A stretch of DNA of 64,000 bases from Diplodia intermedia (Eukaryota; Ascomycota; Dothideomycetes; Botryosphaeriales; Botryosphaeriaceae), in assembly GCA_021495925.1 (NCBI GenBank), contig JAKEKT010000086.1, positions 96,100-160,099 of the forward strand. Reading direction: 5' to 3'. A program made the position numbers and the translations under genes. This document shows positions 1 to 10,407 of this stretch, one piece after another. The notes beneath the pieces were generated by a model. That model did not search any database. It saw nothing but the letters and a program-made list of their open reading frames with translations, and was not told the DNA's origin. How positions within the stretch are numbered: position 1 is the stretch's first letter; the number at the start of each line of letters is the position of its first letter.

Positions 1-232
1 CATGGTCTTTGCAAATGAAAGGAAGGTAGATCAGTCGTTCGACTTACAAATGAGGAAGTCTCCGCCGCATAGCTCTGCCTCTTTTGAGATCTATGGCCTG
101 ATGTGTCGCATGCACAGCAGCCACGCTGGAGTCACGTGCCTTGTCCTGTCCGCATACCTGCTGCGCAGGTTCATCCTCTGCAGAACATCCTCCTCTACCT
201 CCAGCGACGACAGCAGCATTTTATCTCAGAAC

Positions 233-826
233 ATGGCAGACCTTCCGCGCGTATCTTTTTCCTCTCAGCCGGTGCAGTGTTCCATCCGCGTGACGAACCC
301 AGCGACGAACATCCCATACACCATGGACGAGATGGTGGCATTCATTGACGGCTTCTGCGCGGCCAAGTAAGGCTCCCAATCCTTGTCCGGTGTGACGTGG
401 CTGACGGCTCTTCTTCCAAGCTCTCATCACTACGTCGAAACCATTCATAGCCGACACAGAATTGAACACCTCCTCATAACCAGCAAAGCGACCGAACTCG
501 ACGTTTTCTACGCCATGGAAGTGATGACGCAGTGGATCGAGCACTGGGGTACGTTGCCCATGAGGAATGGCGGCGCCACGATCCTGTTCGTGGTGAGCCT
601 CAAATTGGTGAAAGACCTGAAGTACTTTGGATACTGCGACATGGCGGATTGGGCCTTCTGCACCGGCTTCGCGCTGTCGGAGCTGCTGTTCAAGCAAAAC
701 CAGCTGGCGCGGCTCTTCGTCAGCTACACCATCGGGCGTTTCGATGGCTGGCGCCGGTGGAGGCGGGCGTGGATGCACTGTTTGGAGTTTTGGAGCGCCG
801 ACGACGCCGCCGCCGCGGCCGAGTAG
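233..826 (+). CDS. Hypothetical protein, 179 aa, one intron
   Basis: Spliced model join(233..366, 421..826). The intron has a GTAAGG donor, a CTGAC branch-like motif and a CCAAG acceptor, and is 54 nt. The joined exons give exactly 180 codons including stop. The start is the first ATG in the exon-1 frame. The product is mostly helical and hydrophobic-aromatic (for example AMEVMTQWIEHWG and the C-terminal RWRRAWMHCLEFW), ending in an acidic and alanine tail. I do not recognise the family. A weak resemblance to fungal BTB-type small proteins is only an impression. It is followed by the same-strand cyclin-like gene 263 bp downstream. Confidence 0.6.
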
Positions 827-1088
827 GGTGTTAGCTGGGCGCAGCCGCGCAAACACCTCCTCCTCCATCCGCTTCACGGACCATCTCGCTTAGTTTCCGT
901 CACTCGATGACCAATCTATAACCACCCCTCCTATGCCTGCAATTCTTCTTCCCTCCTCTTGACAACTGCAACCAAATCCAAAAGTGTCGTGCTCGCATGC
1001 CAACCACCCTCGACGCTCTCTGCTACCCAGTCAAGATCCAAAAGCCCCGGTCCACCCTGACACCGGCCAAGCCTGACGACAGTCCACC

Positions 1089-2330
1089 ATGCCGCTAGCC
1101 CACGACTTCATCCACGGGCACCTGCTGCTGCTGCCCATTGCGGGCCGCATCGTCCCCGACCCAGGCACGGAGCGCGAACGCCTTGCGAACCAGCCCTTCC
1201 GTCAGCCGCCGCCGGGCCTCGCCAACCCAGGCCAACCCTTCATGATGCCGTTGAACCCGGCCATTTCCAACGTCCGTCAGGACCTGAACTACAACCACGA
1301 CGAGATGGCCAAGTTCGTCCTCGACGCGGGCTCAGCGCTGTACGTCGTGCCCCCTCCCCTCCCCTCCCCTCCCCTCTCCGGCTCCCCATCCCCCCAATCC
1401 ACTAAAAAACTCCACAGCTTCACCCGCCACGTCGCCCTCGAGCAGCCCGGCACCTACGAGAACTTCCGCAGCTGGCTCGCGCACCTCCTCCGCAGCGCCG
1501 ACATCGAGCTCCACAGCGTCTTCCTGGGGCTCTCCTACTACGAAGCCATGACGCTCGACAACTTCGCCAGCAACCCCGCGGCTCCGCCCCCGACCCGCAC
1601 CGCCAGCCGCATCACAACCATCGACGACACCCGCAACGACTTCGCCCGCCCCTCCAGCACGAACGTCACCACCACGATCAACGGCGTCCCGATCGTCAAC
1701 GGGATCCCGATCATCAACGGCGTCCCCATCCCCAGCACCATCCCGTTCCCGTCGTTCCCGCTCCCCGGCTCTGTCCGCACGCCCATGCCGATTCCGCACG
1801 CCAACCCCCAGCCGGCCCCTGCCCCCGCCCAGCCCACCGCGGCCCCGACCGCCCCCGCCGCCGACCCAGGCACCCTCCTCACCGTCGCCCTGATGGCCGC
1901 CGACAAGCTCATCTCGGACAAAGACGGCCACACGACGCGCACATGGGGCAGCTACGCGCACCGCCCTTACCGCTCGCTCGAAGTGCTCGAGCGCGGCTGG
2001 CTCGTCGCCATCAACCACCGCGGCCTCAACGCGCGCTGGGCGACGGCGATGGGGCGCTGGGCGCGGCGGTGGGTGTTGTGGCGGGAAGACGCGCGTGCGG
2101 CGGCGCGGATGGAGGTGTTGGAGCGCGAGATCGAGATGGGGGAGAAGGTGAGGGAGGATGGGGAGAGGGGGGAGAGGATGAGGGTGTTGGAGGGGGAGAT
2201 TGAGGAGTTGAGGGCGAGGGAGGAGGGGAGGGTGGGGGAGATGAGGGCGCAGGCTGAGGAGGAGGATGAGGAAGGGGATGAGGGCGATGAGAGCGATGAG
2301 GATGATGATGATGAGGCCTTGTTTGATTGA
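1089..2330 (+). CDS. Cyclin-like (PCL/CLG1-type) protein, 387 aa
   Basis: Model join(1089..1339, 1418..2330). The 78-nt intron (GTACGT...CCACAG) is a multiple of three, so the unspliced frame also stays open. Splicing removes an uninterrupted CCCCT tract and joins GSAL to FTRHVALEQ. Residues about 80-250 resemble the cyclin fold of fungal Pho80/Clg1-like cyclins: FRSWLAHLLRSADIELHSV, then LTVALMAADKLISDKDGHT, then TWGSYAHRPYRSLEVLERGW. That order (helix 1, then 'A-x-K-x-x-D', then a late Leu-Glu-Arg-x-W) is typical of regulatory cyclins that bind a CDK such as Pho85. A Pro-rich insert with repeated 'ING[VI]PI' splits the fold. The C-terminus is a charged coil and an acidic tail. Family assignment is by motif only. 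Confidence 0.55.
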   Translation: MPLAHDFIHGHLLLLPIAGRIVPDPGTERERLANQPFRQPPPGLANPGQPFMMPLNPAISNVRQDLNYNHDEMAKFVLDAGSALYVVPPPLPSPPLSGSPSPQSTKKLHSFTRHVALEQPGTYENFRSWLAHLLRSADIELHSVFLGLSYYEAMTLDNFASNPAAPPPTRTASRITTIDDTRNDFARPSSTNVTTTINGVPIVNGIPIINGVPIPSTIPFPSFPLPGSVRTPMPIPHANPQPAPAPAQPTAAPTAPAADPGTLLTVALMAADKLISDKDGHTTRTWGSYAHRPYRSLEVLERGWLVAINHRGLNARWATAMGRWARRWVLWREDARAAARMEVLEREIEMGEKVREDGERGERMRVLEGEIEELRAREEGRVGEMRAQAEEEDEEGDEGDESDEDDDDEALFD

Positions 2331-2448
2331 CTAGCTGGCGGTGTGAGCAGGGCGGTTGGGTGGCTGGGTGGGAGGGCGCTGCGCTCTCCGCCGGACACTG
2401 GGCCGTTGCTGCCGTACTAGCTTGCACTTGGTTGAGACTGACTATTCT

Positions 2449-2655
2449 GGGGACGAACTTTGCAGTGGATGAACGGCTGGCGGTATGGCGTTGTTTTGAA
2501 CTTGTTTGGCATTGGAATTTGGGACGAACTCTGCAGTGGATGAACGGCTGGCGGCGTGGTGTTGTTTTGAACTTGCTGGGCATTGGAACTCAGTACTCAT
2601 GGGGACGAACTTTGCAGTGGATGAACGGCTGGCGGTATGTAGTTGTTTTGAAGAA
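2449..2655 (+). repeat. Tandem repeat, 3 copies of a ~70-80 bp unit
   Basis: Three direct copies start at 2449, 2519 and 2601. Each begins GGGACGAACT, continues through CAGTGGATGAACGGCTGGCG and contains GTTGTTTTGAACTTG or a variant. Copies 2 and 3 are separated by a short unique spacer; copy 3 is truncated. They lie just downstream of the cyclin-like gene stop and may fall in its 3' UTR. Confidence 0.85.
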
Positions 2656-2689
2656 ATAAAATTTGAAAAACCTCATAATCCTATCTCAT

Positions 2690-3045
2690 TCCGTGACCAT
2701 CAAGCCCGCGACTCTAACTACGCTCGTGAAAAAACTGCTGAAACCGACGTGCCAATCCATGTTGAACCACTTCATCTCCGCCTCGTCGACACGAATATCC
2801 TTCAGCATCATTTCCTTCTTCATCTTCGTCATGGTCGCCCTCTAGGCCACAACCTCCTTGTCCTTCACATCTCCAGCAGCGGTACCAGCAGCATCGGACT
2901 TGATGGGAGCGGGAAGAGCAGCAACAGGAGAATTGACGGCCCTAACCCACCCCTCCACCTCCGCCTTCCTCCTCTCCTCCCCAGCAGCAGCGATCCTGCC
3001 CATCACCACCTCGCCCCACTCCCGGAGAAAGAAAACACTGGCAGC
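2690..3045 (-). pseudogene. Degenerate minus-strand coding relic
   Basis: The reverse strand reads a lysine/glutamate-rich protein-like frame (segments VFFLREWGEVVMGRIAAAGE and later MKKEMMLKDIRVDEAEMKWF), interrupted by an in-frame TAG near 2842-2844 and a stop upstream of the first segment. The TAG could derive from CAG by C-to-T change. No family is recognised. It could also be a chance open frame in a low-complexity region, so confidence is low. Confidence 0.25.
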
Positions 3046-3090
3046 CCATCACACCGCCCTCCCCCTCTCTCGCGGGGGGGTTCACGGGAT

Positions 3091-3322
3091 AAAAGTTTGT
3101 GCAGAAACAGGCAATGTTCTGACGGGCGATGAAAGTCTCGATTCCAGACACCGCGACTCAGACGCAGTGCCTTGAAGGCCTCCGTGGAGGTTCCCGGAAC
3201 AAAAGTGTGTACAGAAATAGGCAATGTTCTGAAGGGCGATGAAAGTCTCGATTCAGAAGACCGCGGTAAAAGTGTGTACAGAAACATGCAATGTTCTGAA
3301 GGGCGATGAAAGTCTCGATTCA
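3091..3322 (+). repeat. Direct repeats, 3 copies of ~56 bp
   Basis: Copies at 3091-3146, 3201-3256 and 3267-3322 share AAAAGT.TGT.CAGAAA, GCAATGTTCTGA.GGGCGAT and GAAAGTCTCGATTC with few substitutions. Spacing is uneven (54 bp and 10 bp of unique sequence between copies), so this is a dispersed-in-place rather than a perfect tandem array. Confidence 0.85.
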
Positions 3323-3332
3323 GGAGAGCCTG

Positions 3333-3640
3333 ATTTGCTGGTAGCACGACGCCAAGATTGTGGAGACGGCGACTTGGGTGCCGCCGTTCGAGGCTTCCGT
3401 GGAGGTCCGGCATTTGCTGGTAGCACGACCGTCGAATCGATTGTGGAGACGGCTGCTCAGGTGCAGTGTGTTGAACGCCGGCGCACCGGCATCAGCATTG
3501 TTGTCATTGATGCTGCTGTTGATGTTGACATAAGTGGAGCCCGCAGGCCCACACCTTGTCGTTGCGGTGCTTCAGCCAAGGGCCCAGCCCGTAGGCCAGA
3601 CCTTGTCGTTGCGGTACTGTTTGAGGCAAGGGCCCAAGTT
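3333..3640 (+). repeat. Two further pairs of direct repeats
   Basis: Pair A at 3333-3370 and 3412-3453 shares TTTGCTGGTAGCACGAC and ATTGTGGAGACGGC. Pair B at 3550-3589 and 3595-3640 shares CCTTGTCGTTGCGGT and AAGGGCCCA. Neither matches the arrays to either side, so the 2.4-4.7 kb island holds several independent short duplications. Confidence 0.7.
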
Positions 3641-4200
3641 GGCCGGATGGCCTGACCGGGGAATCTCATCGAGCCTTCCGTGGAAGGCCGACATGGCATT
3701 GCCAAGGTCTCTTCGTTCTCCCATCCGAGCAGGTTAGGTAGTATCCGACTGACCTTGGCAAAATGCCCGGCGCGACTGTCCCAGTGCGTGGTGTCGCACT
3801 GTACGCCCTTGAGGTCGCTGGAATGCAAGGTCCTAAACACGTCCCTTGTTCTGGCGGCAATGTTCGAGGAATCTTCGGCGGGCGCGACCTGTGCCATGAG
3901 AGCACAGCTGTCGTGTCCACTGCTGGGCAGGAAGACCCCGATATGCCCAATGGGCGTCACATTCTTGTTCAGCTGGAACCTCGCGACCGCGGGAAAGAAG
4001 CACGGCGGTTTGGCGGACTGTCGCAGCCCAGGATCGTCACATCCGGGATGTGTGTGATGGCTTCCCTCTGTATGGCAGGAGCGCAGGTGTCGCCGTTGGA
4101 CATGTCCATGTCTATGTCCTTAGACTTTCCGAAAGACCGGCCAACAGGGCCGAAAGCTGAAGGGGGAGGGTTGTCACCCCCACCTCTCTTCTCCGTTTTC
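3457..4200 (-). pseudogene. Frameshifted minus-strand coding region, unknown family
   Basis: Two overlapping reverse-strand frames read as one protein: AITHIPDVTILGCDSPPNRR in one frame passes into FPAVARFQLNKNVTPIGHIG in another near 4005, then continues through HSSDLKGVQCDTTHWDSRAG and ILPNLLGWENEETLAMPCRP to about 3640. The switch needs a single-base indel, or a very short unrecognised intron. No domain is recognised. It could be a set of downstream exons of the minus-strand gene at 4769-6025 or a separate decayed gene. Confidence 0.35.
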
Positions 4201-4557
4201 GACGGCCACCAAGGCCCGAGACATTGAGCGCCCGGAGGACGCAGCCCAAGTCCCGGGCTGGTCTTCTGCGACCCCCCCCCCCCCAGTGCCGGAGAGCTGT
4301 CGGTGCCGCCAGCACCGGGGAGCGATAGAGCTGGGCTCGACACGGGGCAGCCCGCCGTGGCGAGACGGCGTATCGGGGTCGGATGCGGTCGGATAGGCCA
4401 GGGTGTCGGTGTCGGGAGCGAGCTGATGGGAGGCATGGTCCGCCCCCCAGATCGGGTCATTGCCCAGGAGCTGGGCTCATCTCAGGCGGGATCGAGGGGT
4501 ATCGGGGTCGGAAGCGGTTCGAGCGGAAGGGATCGGAGGCCGCCGAGGCTTCTGTCG

Positions 4558-4708
4558 GACTGATTTGATGGGGACCTTTAGAATTCGATCTGGGCGGTTT
4601 CGATAGATGACGAAGTTATGTCCGCTTGAAAGGCCGACTGATTTGATGGGGACCTTTAGAATTCGGTCTGGGCGGCTTCGATAGATGACAAAGTTATGTC
4701 CGCTTGAA
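4558..4708 (+). repeat. Tandem duplication, 78-bp period, 2 copies
   Basis: Copies start at 4558 and 4636 with GACTGATTTGATGGGGACCT and run through TTTAGAATTCG.TCTGGGCGG, CGATAGATGAC.AAG and TTATGTCCGCTTGAAA. They differ at only a few bases. The period is exactly 26 codons. On the minus strand one frame reads through both copies as a repeated 26-residue peptide containing SSGHNFVIYR and RPDRILKVPIKS. Confidence 0.9.
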
Positions 4709-4768
4709 ACGTCGTCATCGGGCGCGATGCCCAACTTTCCGCCTTCTTGCCCTCCTCGAGACTGTCTT

Positions 4769-6025
4769 TCATCGCCGACAGAAGAGCCCGCCATTCTGCA
4801 AGCTGATAATGCTACCATCCAACAGCTTGCCAAACTTCTTGTCGACGAGGTCGCGCAGCTCGCGGCACGTGCCGCCCACGCTGCAGAGCCCGGCACAGTC
4901 GAGAGAATATATGAGAACAAGACGGCTTCTCGGGGGACGTTGGAGAAGGGCGAGCGCCCGTCGACAGGGGGTTGCGAGACGCGGGCAAGCCAATCGGCGT
5001 TGGATGGGGTGTTCTGGTTTCAAGACAACCGAAAACCAGCATCCGACTTGCGAATTGAGAGTTGTGGTATCGAAGGGTGGACCGAAGCTTCTCTTCTCGG
5101 TCTCAGCGTCGGCAACGGCGCTGAAGCGAGCGCCGCGCCACAGCTCGACCATGCCCGGAGCCTTTCTCAAGAGGCAGCGAACCATGAGCTCGTGCTCATG
5201 GTGGACGCGCATCTCGTTCTCCTCGAACTTGTTCAGGCACTCCTCCACAACGCCGGCGTTGCTGCGACCGGGCACGACAGGCGGGAGTGAGTACAACATG
5301 TTGGTCCCAACGGCAGGGATGCGTGGCTCCAGGCTGTCGTGAGGAGCCCTCGGCCTGAGCTTGTAGTGCGCGCGGGCGCACTCGACGTGGGAGTGGTACA
5401 TCTGCAGGATCCTGCAGACTGTCGGGACGTCGGGCTGCTGTCGTCCATGGACGACAGCAGAGTAGCAGTGGTTCTCGTGCGGAAGCCCATCTTCTTCCAT
5501 CATATCAAGCGGCGATGCTGGCGCATTAACGAGCCAACTGCTCGAATTGGAATTGTGAGCCCGCTGGACCGTAGTCGGCACGGAAAAGAGCGCGGTGTCA
5601 ATTGTCAGACTCTCTTGGGCCGAGGTTGTTCCATCCCTTACGGGCGTGGTGCGGGTAGCAATAGCTGATGGCATTGTCGTACGCCAGGCCTTGCGAGGAG
5701 GAAAGTGGAAATGGACTCTCGCTTTGGGTTTGGGAAGGTCATTGTCCACTGTGGAGGCTACTGAGGAGCGACTATAGGGCCAGTCAGTGTTGTTTCTACA
5801 AGATCTTCGAGAGCGAAATACTCACAAGGCGTCGGCCACGCTGGGGTGGTCGGTTGAGGTGAGCGCTGTGCGCGGTAAAAGTAGCAGAACTCCTGCGCGC
5901 GAACGGCGCTCGTGGGTAAATGCAGCGCCGCTAAAGCAGACTGTCGTGATGAAGGCTGTCAGAGAGTGATCGTCAAGGTTTAGTGGTATGACGTACCTGT
6001 GCGGTCGGCGGTTTTTGAGTGCCAT
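4769..6025 (-). CDS. Hypothetical protein, about 400 aa, two exons
   Basis: Model complement(join(4769..5771, 5826..6025)). The 54-nt intron has a GTGAGT donor, a CTGAC branch motif and a CCTATAG acceptor; the joined exons total 401 codons. The long exon has no clean ATG at its upstream end (the frame opens at GTG), which supports the upstream exon. The start used is the first in-frame ATG. An alternative start in another frame (ATG near 6097) would need a further 41-nt intron. The C-terminal part reads ELRDLVDKKFGKLLDGSIIS and the middle reads NKFEENEMRVHHEHELMVRC, consistent with a helical soluble protein. Family not recognised. The C-terminus may extend by splicing into the 78-bp repeats downstream. 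Confidence 0.5.
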
Positions 6026-6753
6026 GGGGTGGGCGTCGTCTGTTGGGGGGTTTCCTGACCGCGAGACCACCAAGGAGGCATTCGTCTGCGGCCGAAGGGC
6101 AAGATAATGAGACAGTCAGGAGGAAGCTCGCGGAGCACAGTCACTCTGAGCAAGGAGGATGGCATAGCGTGGGCTAGAGGTTGAGGAGGATGAGGGGGTT
6201 GATCACAGCAGGAGGAAGAGGGCGAAAATTTGCGGGCAAGGAAAAAAACCAGTTAGGCAGCCGCGCAAACGCACAAGCGCGCCTTCCTCCTCACGGATAT
6301 CTAAAAGGTTCTACACGATTCGAAACCAGCGCGGCTAGGGGCCAGGCCATCCACGAATGGGCAGTGGCGGATCCGCGGCTAAGCCCCGTCCGCAGGTGAA
6401 GGAAACGGCCGCTGGACCCCAGCTTCCAGCACGCCACCGACCCTACTCTGAATTCACCCTTACCGCTCAGCTCACCACATAGCACCACCAATTCAGGGAG
6501 TGCGACTCTACCGCAGTCGCTTGCGCCAAATCCTACAGCAGTAACACGAAACCACCCGAGCGCGCAAGCATACTGGTCATTAAGTGGCCATCCGCTCCTT
6601 TGAAACTACGCCGCCTCCGATGAGTCTTTTTTCCTTCAAGTCAACCATAGCTGACAGTCAAATCCCTCTTCGAACAGCCTTACCCTCCTATCGCCCTCCA
6701 AGGGAGCGTATGAGATCCATGCCTGGTACCGTGAAGCGTCCTGAAGCGCTCCC

Positions 6754-7719
6754 CTACATCTTCATCGCGTCAACGTCCTCGTCAATCATCTTCCACAACT
6801 CAGCAGCGGCCTGGTAGTCCTCCTGCTCCATCAACATCTTCCACAGCTCCATCAACTGGCCGAAGGGCGACCACTTCGTCTTTTTGTACCTCCTCTTCGT
6901 CCTCGTCTCCTGCTTGGGCCTCATGTCCCCCTCAGCAAGGCTCCCAGCCTTACCATCGCGCACATTCACAGCCTCCTCATACCACTCCTCCCAAAGCCCT
7001 TCACACTCCACCTGAACCCCCACAATCTCCTCCCAGATCTCCCTATCCACCCCCATAGTCCCGGCCGCATAGTTCGTCTCCGGCTGCCACGTCTTCCTCA
7101 TCCACGCCTCATGCTCGGAGTGCACCCCATCCATCCTACTCCCCCTACTCCATGCCATGCCACGCCTGCCATCCCCGCGATACTCCCTCCTCATCCCCTC
7201 CGACACATACAGCATATCCTCCCTCACATACCTCTCCACCCAGCCCCTCACAAACCGGTCCGGCGGCGGCGGAATCTCCATCTCCATCGCCCTCTTCGCC
7301 ATCGTCTCCATCCTCTTATTCTCCAACCTTCTAGCCTTGAAGGCACCCGCCATCTTCACGATCTTCGCGCCATTCTTGTTCGTGGTGTTGGGCTTCTTGC
7401 TCTCGCGGCGGCGGTGCTTCTCCATGTTCTCGTTTTGGCGCTTCGCCGCCGCGTGGAAGCGGGCGGGCGTGACGGGGCCGGTGATAGGGGGACGACGGGG
7501 CGGCGGGCGGATGGCGGCGGCGGTGGCGTGGGAGGGGAGGGGCCGGCGGCGCTGCATGGCGCGGAGTTGCGTGGCGGAGAATTTTGGCGGGCCCATGGTG
7601 ATGGCGTCGGCGATCTTGTCGCATGTCGTAGGCGGCGGCGGGGGGAGAGGCTCGACGGTTATGCGGCCGACGTAGGCCGTGTTTTCGGCCGTGTTTGCGG
7701 TGTAGGGAGGGCTTTTCAT
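6754..7719 (-). CDS. Hypothetical basic protein, 321 aa
   Basis: A single long minus-strand frame from ATG 7719. The N-terminal third is proline- and arginine-rich (low complexity); the middle is strongly basic (RQNENMEKHRRRESKKPN); the C-terminal half is acidic and Trp-rich with predicted helices (WEEIVGVQVECEGLWEEWYE and LMELWKMLMEQEDYQAAAEL). The AAELWKMI segment resembles one helical repeat but no family is recognised. The 3' end is followed by an intergenic gap before the 4.8-6.0 kb gene on the same strand. Confidence 0.65.
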   Translation of the reverse strand: MKSPPYTANTAENTAYVGRITVEPLPPPPPTTCDKIADAITMGPPKFSATQLRAMQRRRPLPSHATAAAIRPPPRRPPITGPVTPARFHAAAKRQNENMEKHRRRESKKPNTTNKNGAKIVKMAGAFKARRLENKRMETMAKRAMEMEIPPPPDRFVRGWVERYVREDMLYVSEGMRREYRGDGRRGMAWSRGSRMDGVHSEHEAWMRKTWQPETNYAAGTMGVDREIWEEIVGVQVECEGLWEEWYEEAVNVRDGKAGSLAEGDMRPKQETRTKRRYKKTKWSPFGQLMELWKMLMEQEDYQAAAELWKMIDEDVDAMKM

Positions 7720-9139
7720 GGTCTTGTTGTGGCCTCCGCTGGGGCCGGTCGTGGTGGTGTTCGGGGGTTTGAAGTTTCTTTGGGGCGAGGTGTTGATATT
7801 TTCTCTTGGCGAGGGCGGCCTTGGTTGCGTCTGTGGACTGGTTTGGCAATACGGGAGATGACTCGCCTTTGAGAGGCTGGGCTGGGCTTATGTCAAGCTG
7901 GCAACACAGTCTGCCTCCTGATTGACTACGCGTTCACCTTGAGCATAGCGGCCAGATTTGTACTACAATTGGGTGGCTTATATGCATTTCTATTGACAAA
8001 GTCCGTATCGCAGATACAGTGTGGTGGCTGTCGGCTCACACTCAATGCTCACGGGTCAGTCAATTAGTAACACTGATAGAATGAGCAGAAGGCCGTAACA
8101 CCAGTCCAGTACTTTAACATATAGCTATCTTAATTTCGTAGAAGGTTTGGCCTTGTTCGGTGCGCAATCTGCCGTTTAATGTCACGCGTTAGACGTAAAC
8201 ATCAATCCGGATACAAACAGGCAAGCCTCCGGCAATTAGATATAAAAGCAGTCTAGTCTATGCAAGACTACTTGACAGCTACCTTCTATCACTCTGCAAT
8301 CCACTTAATGATCGCCAACTCATAATAGAGTTTTTAGCAGGTCTCTACCATTCGGGCTCCAGTACGTCATTATCGACATGGTATTCTATGAACAAGAAGA
8401 GCTTCACTAACCACCAAGCTACATAAAACAAAAGTCTCAGTCAGTCGAGCCTTCTAATGTATAGCTATAGCACTATCTACGCATCCCTGGCACATGGCAT
8501 ATTAATCTGCCAAAAACTAAGACAGAAGTATATCTTAAAGGCTGCACTGACGCATGCCACAGCCATCCTGGGACTCTTCGCCAGAAAATCTTGGTGAGCA
8601 TCGAGACATCTTAGCAAGCAGAACGGAGCTGACAGCGAAAACCCCTTTTAAGGTCGAGGTCCGTGTGTGGGGACCGTACCACAGGGTCAACATCCAGGGC
8701 TGAGTGAATGACTTTCCTGTACGTCGACTCCACTGGACAGTGCTCATCTACATGAGAGCATTTCCCCAACTGGACGAAATATATCCCGTCTTTTGGCCCA
8801 AGTAAGCACCTGGAATCTGGGTGACTGCCAAGTGTGATGGAAGCCATCTCAGGCTTCTTGGGTTGTTGTTAACTCTCATGAACGCGAGAGTGATTTGTCT
8901 CTTAATTCTGGCAAACACCTTCACTCGATTTCTCCGGCCTGTCCCGACCAAGCTGCGCCCACTTTCCCAGAAAACGCCTGGACAACCAACCGGCGCACCG
9001 TGCGCTTCATGTCTACTTCTCTTGAGCGACACTCCCACCGACGACCAAACCTCCTCCTCCACACTCCACTTTCCACACTCCACTCTCCACACCCCACCTG
9101 CACACCGACCAGCTCCGCATAGCAAGCACACCAACCAAG
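7720..9139. other. Intergenic, AT-richer than its surroundings
   Basis: About 1.4 kb between the minus-strand 321-aa gene and the RING gene. Only short overlapping frames occur, and base composition between 7920 and 8620 is visibly AT-richer than the flanking genes. No tRNA, repeat or convincing exon was found. Short minus-strand frames at 8535-8847 were considered and left out. Confidence 0.5.
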
Positions 9140-9345
9140 ATGTCCGTTCCCAGTCCCCCATCTCCTGCCGCAACCACTGACCCTACCCCCGCACCAGGTC
9201 CACCACCACCCCCTCCATCGCGACGCGCCGCAACCACCCCATCGCGCCCCTCGCCTCGCTCCCCCACATCCCCCGCCGCGCCCACCGCTTCGACCCCGCG
9301 GGCAACCGCATCCACGACCCGTTCAACCCCTTCGAGCTCAGCAGC

Positions 9346-10407
9346 ATGGCCGACCGCTCCGCGATCCACGACGTATGGCGACAAAACTACGCGTACTACG
9401 TCTACTACGGCATGGCGCTCGACTACATCCCGATCCTGGACCGGCTCTACTCGTACGCCAACACCGCCTCCCAGCGCTCGGCCCTCGGCTACATCGCCAT
9501 CGCCAACTACCTACACCTGCGCCTGCCGGTCGACCTCGAGGTCCTGGACTCGCACGACCGCCGGGTCACGCACTACGCGGGGCCGTGGAACGTCGCGCGG
9601 CTGCGGGCCGACGCGTACCGGTACGCGGACGAGCAGCTGGGCGGCGCCGAGGACTTGGACGCGCACAAGGCGCTCGAGGTGTACCGGCTGACGGGCGTCG
9701 CGCGCGACGACCAGGAGGCGCGGTTCCTGGTCAACGACCCGCGGGCCATGGAGGCGTGCGCGTTCCGGGAAGGCTGGCTGTTCGCCCTGGGCGACTTGGG
9801 CGACTTGTGGTGCCGCTACCGCTCGACCGACGGCGGCGAGGTGGCGCTGCGGCTGCTGGCCGAGCTGCCGTTCGAGGCGCGCAAGGCGGGCGAGGATGAC
9901 GGCTTGGAGGCGCTTGCGGAGCTGCCGCTGGGCGGGTGCGATGTTGATACCCTGGATGCTCTGATGCCTGATCGTCTGAGCGACGAGAGGGCGCGGGATG
10001 CTGCTGCCGCCCGCCTCGAGCGTGGGAGGGATCTGCCGGATGTCACCGTCGGCGAGGCGGCTGAGACGCCGTCGTGTCCCATCTGCTTCTGCACGTACGG
10101 TCTCGGCCCCGGCTCTGGGTTGCCCTTCGTCCTGATTTGTGGACATGACTTGTGCTACCACTGCGCTCTCAGTTGCCTCAAGAACGACCCTCGCTGCCCG
10201 CACTGCCGACGCCGGCTCTACCACCGCGTGCCGCTGGCTCGCAGGCCTGGATTCAGCATGGTCACGATGCACGGTGCCAAGCTGCAGGATGTCTTCTGGG
10301 ATGACGAAGAACTCGAGCCGGATCACTGGAACTACTACCGCCCGTTCGGCGATGTCGACCAGGATGAGGGTGAGGAGCTGCATCCGGACCCGGAGGAATG
10401 GCGGTAG
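9346..10407 (+). CDS. RING-finger protein, probable E3 ubiquitin ligase, 353 aa
   Basis: A C3HC4-type RING lies at residues 244-287: CPIC, then a 15-residue loop, then CGHDLCYHC and CPHC. This order binds two zincs in cross-brace fashion, and RING proteins usually recruit E2 enzymes. The N-terminal 230 residues are helical and acidic with no recognised domain. The start is uncertain. The reading frame upstream of ATG 9346 is open and protein-like back to 9181 (for example NRIHDPFNPFELSS), but the only nearby upstream ATG (9140) is in a different frame. Either a short first exon is spliced in or a one-base frameshift lies near 9190. The C-terminus is acidic. Confidence 0.75.
   Translation: MADRSAIHDVWRQNYAYYVYYGMALDYIPILDRLYSYANTASQRSALGYIAIANYLHLRLPVDLEVLDSHDRRVTHYAGPWNVARLRADAYRYADEQLGGAEDLDAHKALEVYRLTGVARDDQEARFLVNDPRAMEACAFREGWLFALGDLGDLWCRYRSTDGGEVALRLLAELPFEARKAGEDDGLEALAELPLGGCDVDTLDALMPDRLSDERARDAAAARLERGRDLPDVTVGEAAETPSCPICFCTYGLGPGSGLPFVLICGHDLCYHCALSCLKNDPRCPHCRRRLYHRVPLARRPGFSMVTMHGAKLQDVFWDDEELEPDHWNYYRPFGDVDQDEGEELHPDPEEWR

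Noticed and set aside
1345..1395. CCCCT-rich tract within the cyclin-like gene frame
   Set aside because: Not a coding Pro-rich segment: it lies inside the 78-nt intron, whose length happens to keep the frame open.
8535..8847. Short minus-strand frames with a natural-looking Cys/His content
   Set aside because: Less than 80 codons, no splice partners and no family match; not enough to support a gene.
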